This document shows positions 1 through 5,313 of a stretch of 5,313 bases of DNA, piece after piece. This DNA comes from Rhizobium sp. Q54 (GTDB lineage Bacteria; Pseudomonadota; Alphaproteobacteria; SMXS01): positions 1 to 5,313 of the forward strand of contig CAMBYA010000191.1 in NCBI GenBank assembly GCA_945872035.1, given 5' to 3'. Positions within the stretch are counted from its first letter, which is position 1. Every line of letters starts with the position of its first letter. Under the pieces are notes generated by a model. It ran no database searches and was not told the origin of the DNA. It worked only from the letters and a program-made list of their open reading frames with translations. The position numbers and the translations under genes were made by a program.

Positions 1-1909
1 CGATCATCGGCGGACCACGCGAAGATTCGATCCGGCTGTCGCCCGACGGGTCGCATTACGCGGCGATCATCTCGGTCAAGGGCAGTCCGGCCCTGGCCAG
101 TGTGCCGACCAATGGCGATACCGAGGGCATCAAGTTGACCGGCTACGGCGATTACGACCCGCGCTGGTATGCCTGGGCGACGAACCGTCACCTGCTGATC
201 AGCTTCGGCTTTCCCTATCGCCGTTACGGCGTCGAGACCACGGAGACGAGACTGGTGGTGTTCGACATCGCAAAGGGCACGCTCGAGCCGCTGATCCGCA
301 TCAGGGAAGCGATCGTCGGCAAGGAGGCGGAAAAGCATTTCTCCCAGTTCCAGGATGATGTGGTCAGCCGGCTGCCGCTGAAGGGCGACAAGATCAACGT
401 CGCCCTCGACCAGGACACGCCCGGGCTTCCGGGCGTATTCAGCTTCGACATCGAGGGGGGAACGGTCGGCACGCGCATCCTGCGCGAGCGCGCCGGAGTG
501 CTGGAGTGGGAGGAGGACGCCAACGGCGTGGTCCGGCTGGGCTATGGCCTGTTTCGCGGCGGCAGCGGATATCTCCGTCAGGAAGCGCGGATCGTGTTCC
601 GTCAGTCCGAGGACGACGACTTCACCACCCAGGCCACTTTCGATCCGCGCGACGTCGAGGGAGGCGCGTTCGATGTGATGGGCTTCACCGATGAGCCGGG
701 CGTCATCCTGATCCGCGATCTCAACGAACAGGGGAGGATGGCGATCTACAAGTTCGATACGTCCACCTCCAAGATTGTCGATACGGTCTTCTCTCATGAC
801 AAATATGACGTGGCCGGTGTCTCCTTCATGCCGGGGACCGACCGTCTCGCCAGCGTTGCCTATGTGGCCGACGGTCCCGTCAGGATCCATTTCGACGATC
901 TCGAGAAGCAGGACCAGGCGGCGCTCCAGCGCCTTTATCCGGGACTCAACTCGGCAATCGTCAGCCGGGATATGAGCCGCACCAAGGCCATCGCCAGGAC
1001 GGAAAGCACGTCCTCGCCGCCGTCCTACTACTATTTCGATACGGAGAAGAGCATCTATGCACCGTTGGGCAGCGCCTATCCGCAGCTCCACGGCCGCACG
1101 CTGTCGGAAACCAGCGCGATCACGTACGAGGCCCGGGATGGGCTGAGGATCGACGGCTACCTGACCGTGCCCAAGGGCGCCGAGGCGAAGAACCTGCCGA
1201 TGATCGTCCATCCCCATGGCGGCCCCGCCTCACGCGACACGCTGAGCTATAGCTTCTGGGTGCAGTACTTCGTCAGCCGGGGCTGGGCGGTCCTGCAGAT
1301 GAATTTCCGCGGGTCGATAGGCTATGGCAGGGAGTTCGAGGATGCCGGCGACGGGCAGTGGGGCAAGGCCATGCAGGACGACGTCACCGACGGCCTCAAA
1401 TGGGCCATTGCGCAGGGCATCGCCGATCCGGCCCGGGTTTGCATCGTCGGCGGCTCCTATGGCGGCTATGTAGCGCTGCAGGCAGCGGTGGCGACGCCCG
1501 AGCTCTATCTCGTTGCGCCGTGTCGCTCAACGGCGTCAGCGACATCCAGGAGCGCATCAACGATCTGCGCCACTATTCCAGCTACCTGCTCGCCCGCGAG
1601 TACCTGCGGCAGGAGGACGCCGAGGTCTATTCTCCGGCGCGCCACGCCGACAAGGCCGGCATTCCGGTATTGGTCGGCTACGGCACCAAGGACAGGGTGG
1701 TGGACGCCGATCACAGCCGCCGCATGATCTCGGCGCTGAAGCGCGCGGGTAAGGATGTCGTCGAGGTCGAACTCGAGGACGGCAACCACGGACTGACCCT
1801 CGAACGGCACAGGATCGCCTTCTTCCAGGCGATGGACGCATTCCTGCAAAAGCATCTCGGGCTGGGGCCGGTGCCGTCTTCCGAGGCCGCGTCGGCGGCC
1901 GTTAAATAA
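1..1909 (+). pseudogene. S9-family prolyl oligopeptidase-like serine peptidase, 5'-partial and frameshifted
   Basis: This gene encodes an alpha/beta-hydrolase serine peptidase of family S9, which typically cleaves short peptides; many relatives are exported, but the N-terminus is outside the window so no signal peptide can be checked. The frame is open from base 3, and the first visible residues (LSPDGSHYAA) are a beta-propeller repeat motif typical of the family, so the GTG at 102 is not the true start. Propeller-like sequence runs to about 1100. The hydrolase domain follows, with HPHGGP (1209-1226, oxyanion region) and GGSYGG, whose nucleophile serine is at 1455-1457. After TPELY (ending at 1508) the homology moves to another frame, continuing as RCAVSLNGVSD from 1511. 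The probable catalytic Asp (GTKDRVV, 1691-1693) and His (DGNHG, 1787-1789) are only in that second frame, which stops at 1909. As written, the product ends at 1727 with a nonsense tail and lacks Asp and His. Family assignment is firm; whether the break is real or a sequencing error is open. Confidence 0.85.
1509..1510 (+). other. Frameshift point in the S9 peptidase gene
   Basis: Family-like sequence leaves one frame at TPELY (codon TAT at 1506-1508) and resumes in another at RCAVSLNG (codon CGT at 1511-1513). Removing the two bases CT at 1509-1510 joins them as ELYRCAVS, which matches the usual spacing in this family. A single missing base near here would join them equally well as ELYLRCAVS. 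The local bases are not a homopolymer or a recognised slippery heptamer, so programmed frameshifting is not suggested. The exact position is uncertain by a few bases. Confidence 0.8.
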
Positions 1910-1912
1910 CGG
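1899..1912. repeat. 14-base perfect inverted repeat spanning the peptidase stop codon
   Basis: The sequence is CCGTTA-AA-TAACGG: two 6-base arms around an AA centre, with the TAA stop codon (1907-1909) inside the right arm. In RNA it could form a short hairpin with an AAAU loop, plus a G-U pair at the base. No T-run follows, so it does not look like a standard intrinsic terminator. It lies directly upstream of the possible secG promoter, where an operator could sit. The repeat itself is certain; any function is speculative and chance is possible. Confidence 0.5.
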
Positions 1913-1913
1913 T

Positions 1914-1941
1914 ATGGCACCACTGGATCAGTTGGTGTAAA
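1914..1941 (+). promoter_or_regulatory. Possible weak sigma-70-type promoter for secG-pyrG-eno
   Basis: The 62-base gap before secG is the only AT-richer spacer in the window. It holds TGTAAA at 1936-1941, matching four of six positions of the -10 consensus, and ATGGCA at 1914-1919, matching three of six of the -35 consensus, with 16 bases between them. Both matches are weak, and the call rests mainly on the position upstream of a housekeeping cluster. Readthrough from the peptidase gene is an alternative. Confidence 0.2.
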
Positions 1942-1971
1942 AGCCCCCCAACCCTGACCCGTGAAAGCGTT

Positions 1972-2328
1972 ATGCAAGAAGTCGTACTCATTATCCTGAT
2001 GGCGGTCGCGCTCGCGTTGGTAGCCGTGATCCTGCTGCAGAAGTCGGAAGGCGGCGCGGCCACTCTCACCGGCGGCGCGTCGTCGGGCAGCTTCATGTCG
2101 GTGCGCGGCACGACCAATCTTCTGACCCGGGCGACGGCGATCCTGGCCACCGTGTTCATGGTGCTTTGCCTGGCGCTGGCGGTACTGGCGTCGCGCGGTG
2201 GCAACAATGCCGGCTCCGTGCTGGACAAGGCCAATGTGCCGGCGGCTCCCGCGCCCGCGGGGTCGGCCCCGGCGGCGCCTGCTGCTCCGGCCCAGCCCGC
2301 GGCGCCGAGCGTGCCGTACCAGGAGTAG
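1972..2328 (+). CDS. secG: Preprotein translocase subunit SecG
   Basis: SecG is the small auxiliary subunit of the SecYEG inner-membrane channel. It supports SecA-driven export of unfolded proteins. The 118-residue product has the family layout: a first membrane helix at about residues 3-22 ending in LLQKSEGG, a Gly/Ser-rich loop with the conserved pattern [19 protein letters not shown] (residues 40-58), and a second helix at about 55-73. The tail after residue 75 is long and, from about 89, made almost only of Ala and Pro, as is common in alphaproteobacterial SecG; it makes the protein longer than a minimal SecG of about 75 residues. The ATG at 1972 starts right at the first helix and has only a weak purine stretch (GAAAG, 1963-1967) before it. 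pyrG follows after 44 bases with no terminator between, so co-transcription is likely. In many relatives tpiA sits just upstream, but here it is the S9 peptidase. Confidence 0.95.
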   Translation: MQEVVLIILMAVALALVAVILLQKSEGGAATLTGGASSGSFMSVRGTTNLLTRATAILATVFMVLCLALAVLASRGGNNAGSVLDKANVPAAPAPAGSAPAAPAAPAQPAAPSVPYQE

Positions 2329-2372
2329 CCCTAAACCCGTCCCTTCAACAACCGCATGCGTGCCCCCGGTCC

Positions 2373-5313
<2,941 letters not shown>

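Noticed and set aside
1495..1520. Programmed ribosomal frameshifting in the peptidase gene
   Set aside because: There is no slippery heptamer or homopolymer at the junction, and S9 peptidases are not known to use it. Mutation or sequencing error is simpler.
1358..1909. Separate 183-codon gene starting at ATG 1358
   Set aside because: Up to about 1510 this frame gives Arg/His-rich shadow sequence. Only the part after 1511 is peptidase-like, so it is the frameshifted 3' end of the S9 gene and not an independent gene.
1931..1952. GTTGG...CCAAC inverted repeat before secG as a terminator or riboswitch
   Set aside because: The stem is only five pairs with a 12-base loop and no T-run. It is too weak to support a call.
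1910..1971. Hidden small gene or RNA gene in the peptidase-secG spacer
   Set aside because: The spacer is only 62 bases, and I see no start with a ribosome binding site and no tRNA-like folding.
2353..2360. CGCATGCG palindrome in the secG-pyrG spacer
   Set aside because: Eight-base palindromes of this kind are expected by chance in GC-rich DNA, and nothing nearby supports a function.
2166..2372. N-terminal extension of PyrG by 69 residues
   Set aside because: The extension overlaps secG in another frame and lies before the universally conserved CTP synthase N-terminus ([10 protein letters not shown]).

Overview
The window is GC-rich and tightly packed, with every gene on the + strand. It looks like the chromosome of an alphaproteobacterium. 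The secG-pyrG-eno order, the alphaproteobacterial style of the CTP synthase and enolase proteins, and the Ala/Pro-rich SecG tail all fit this. I cannot name a genus from the sequence alone.

Layout: (1) Positions 1-1909 hold the 3' part of an S9-family (prolyl oligopeptidase-like) serine peptidase gene. Its 5' end lies outside the window, and a frameshift near 1509-1510 interrupts it just after the catalytic serine. (2) A 62-base gap at 1910-1971 contains a possible weak promoter, and a small perfect palindrome overlaps the peptidase stop codon. (3) secG (1972-2328) encodes the small two-helix subunit of the Sec translocon. (4) pyrG (2373-3998) encodes a full-length CTP synthase with all catalytic residues recognised. 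(5) eno (4039-5313) encodes a complete enolase, and the window ends exactly at its stop codon.

secG, pyrG and eno are separated by only 44 and 40 bases with no visible terminator, so they are probably co-transcribed as a housekeeping unit for protein export, pyrimidine nucleotide synthesis and glycolysis. The peptidase is a peripheral gene: it uses noticeably more AGG/AGA arginine codons and is not functionally linked to the other three. In many alphaproteobacteria tpiA sits directly upstream of secG and kdsA lies between pyrG and eno. Neither is at those places here.

I found no sign of a novel system: there are no phage, transposon, CRISPR, defence or RNA genes. The most notable points are the broken peptidase and the altered neighbourhood of the conserved cluster. 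No gene-free stretch exceeds 300 bases.
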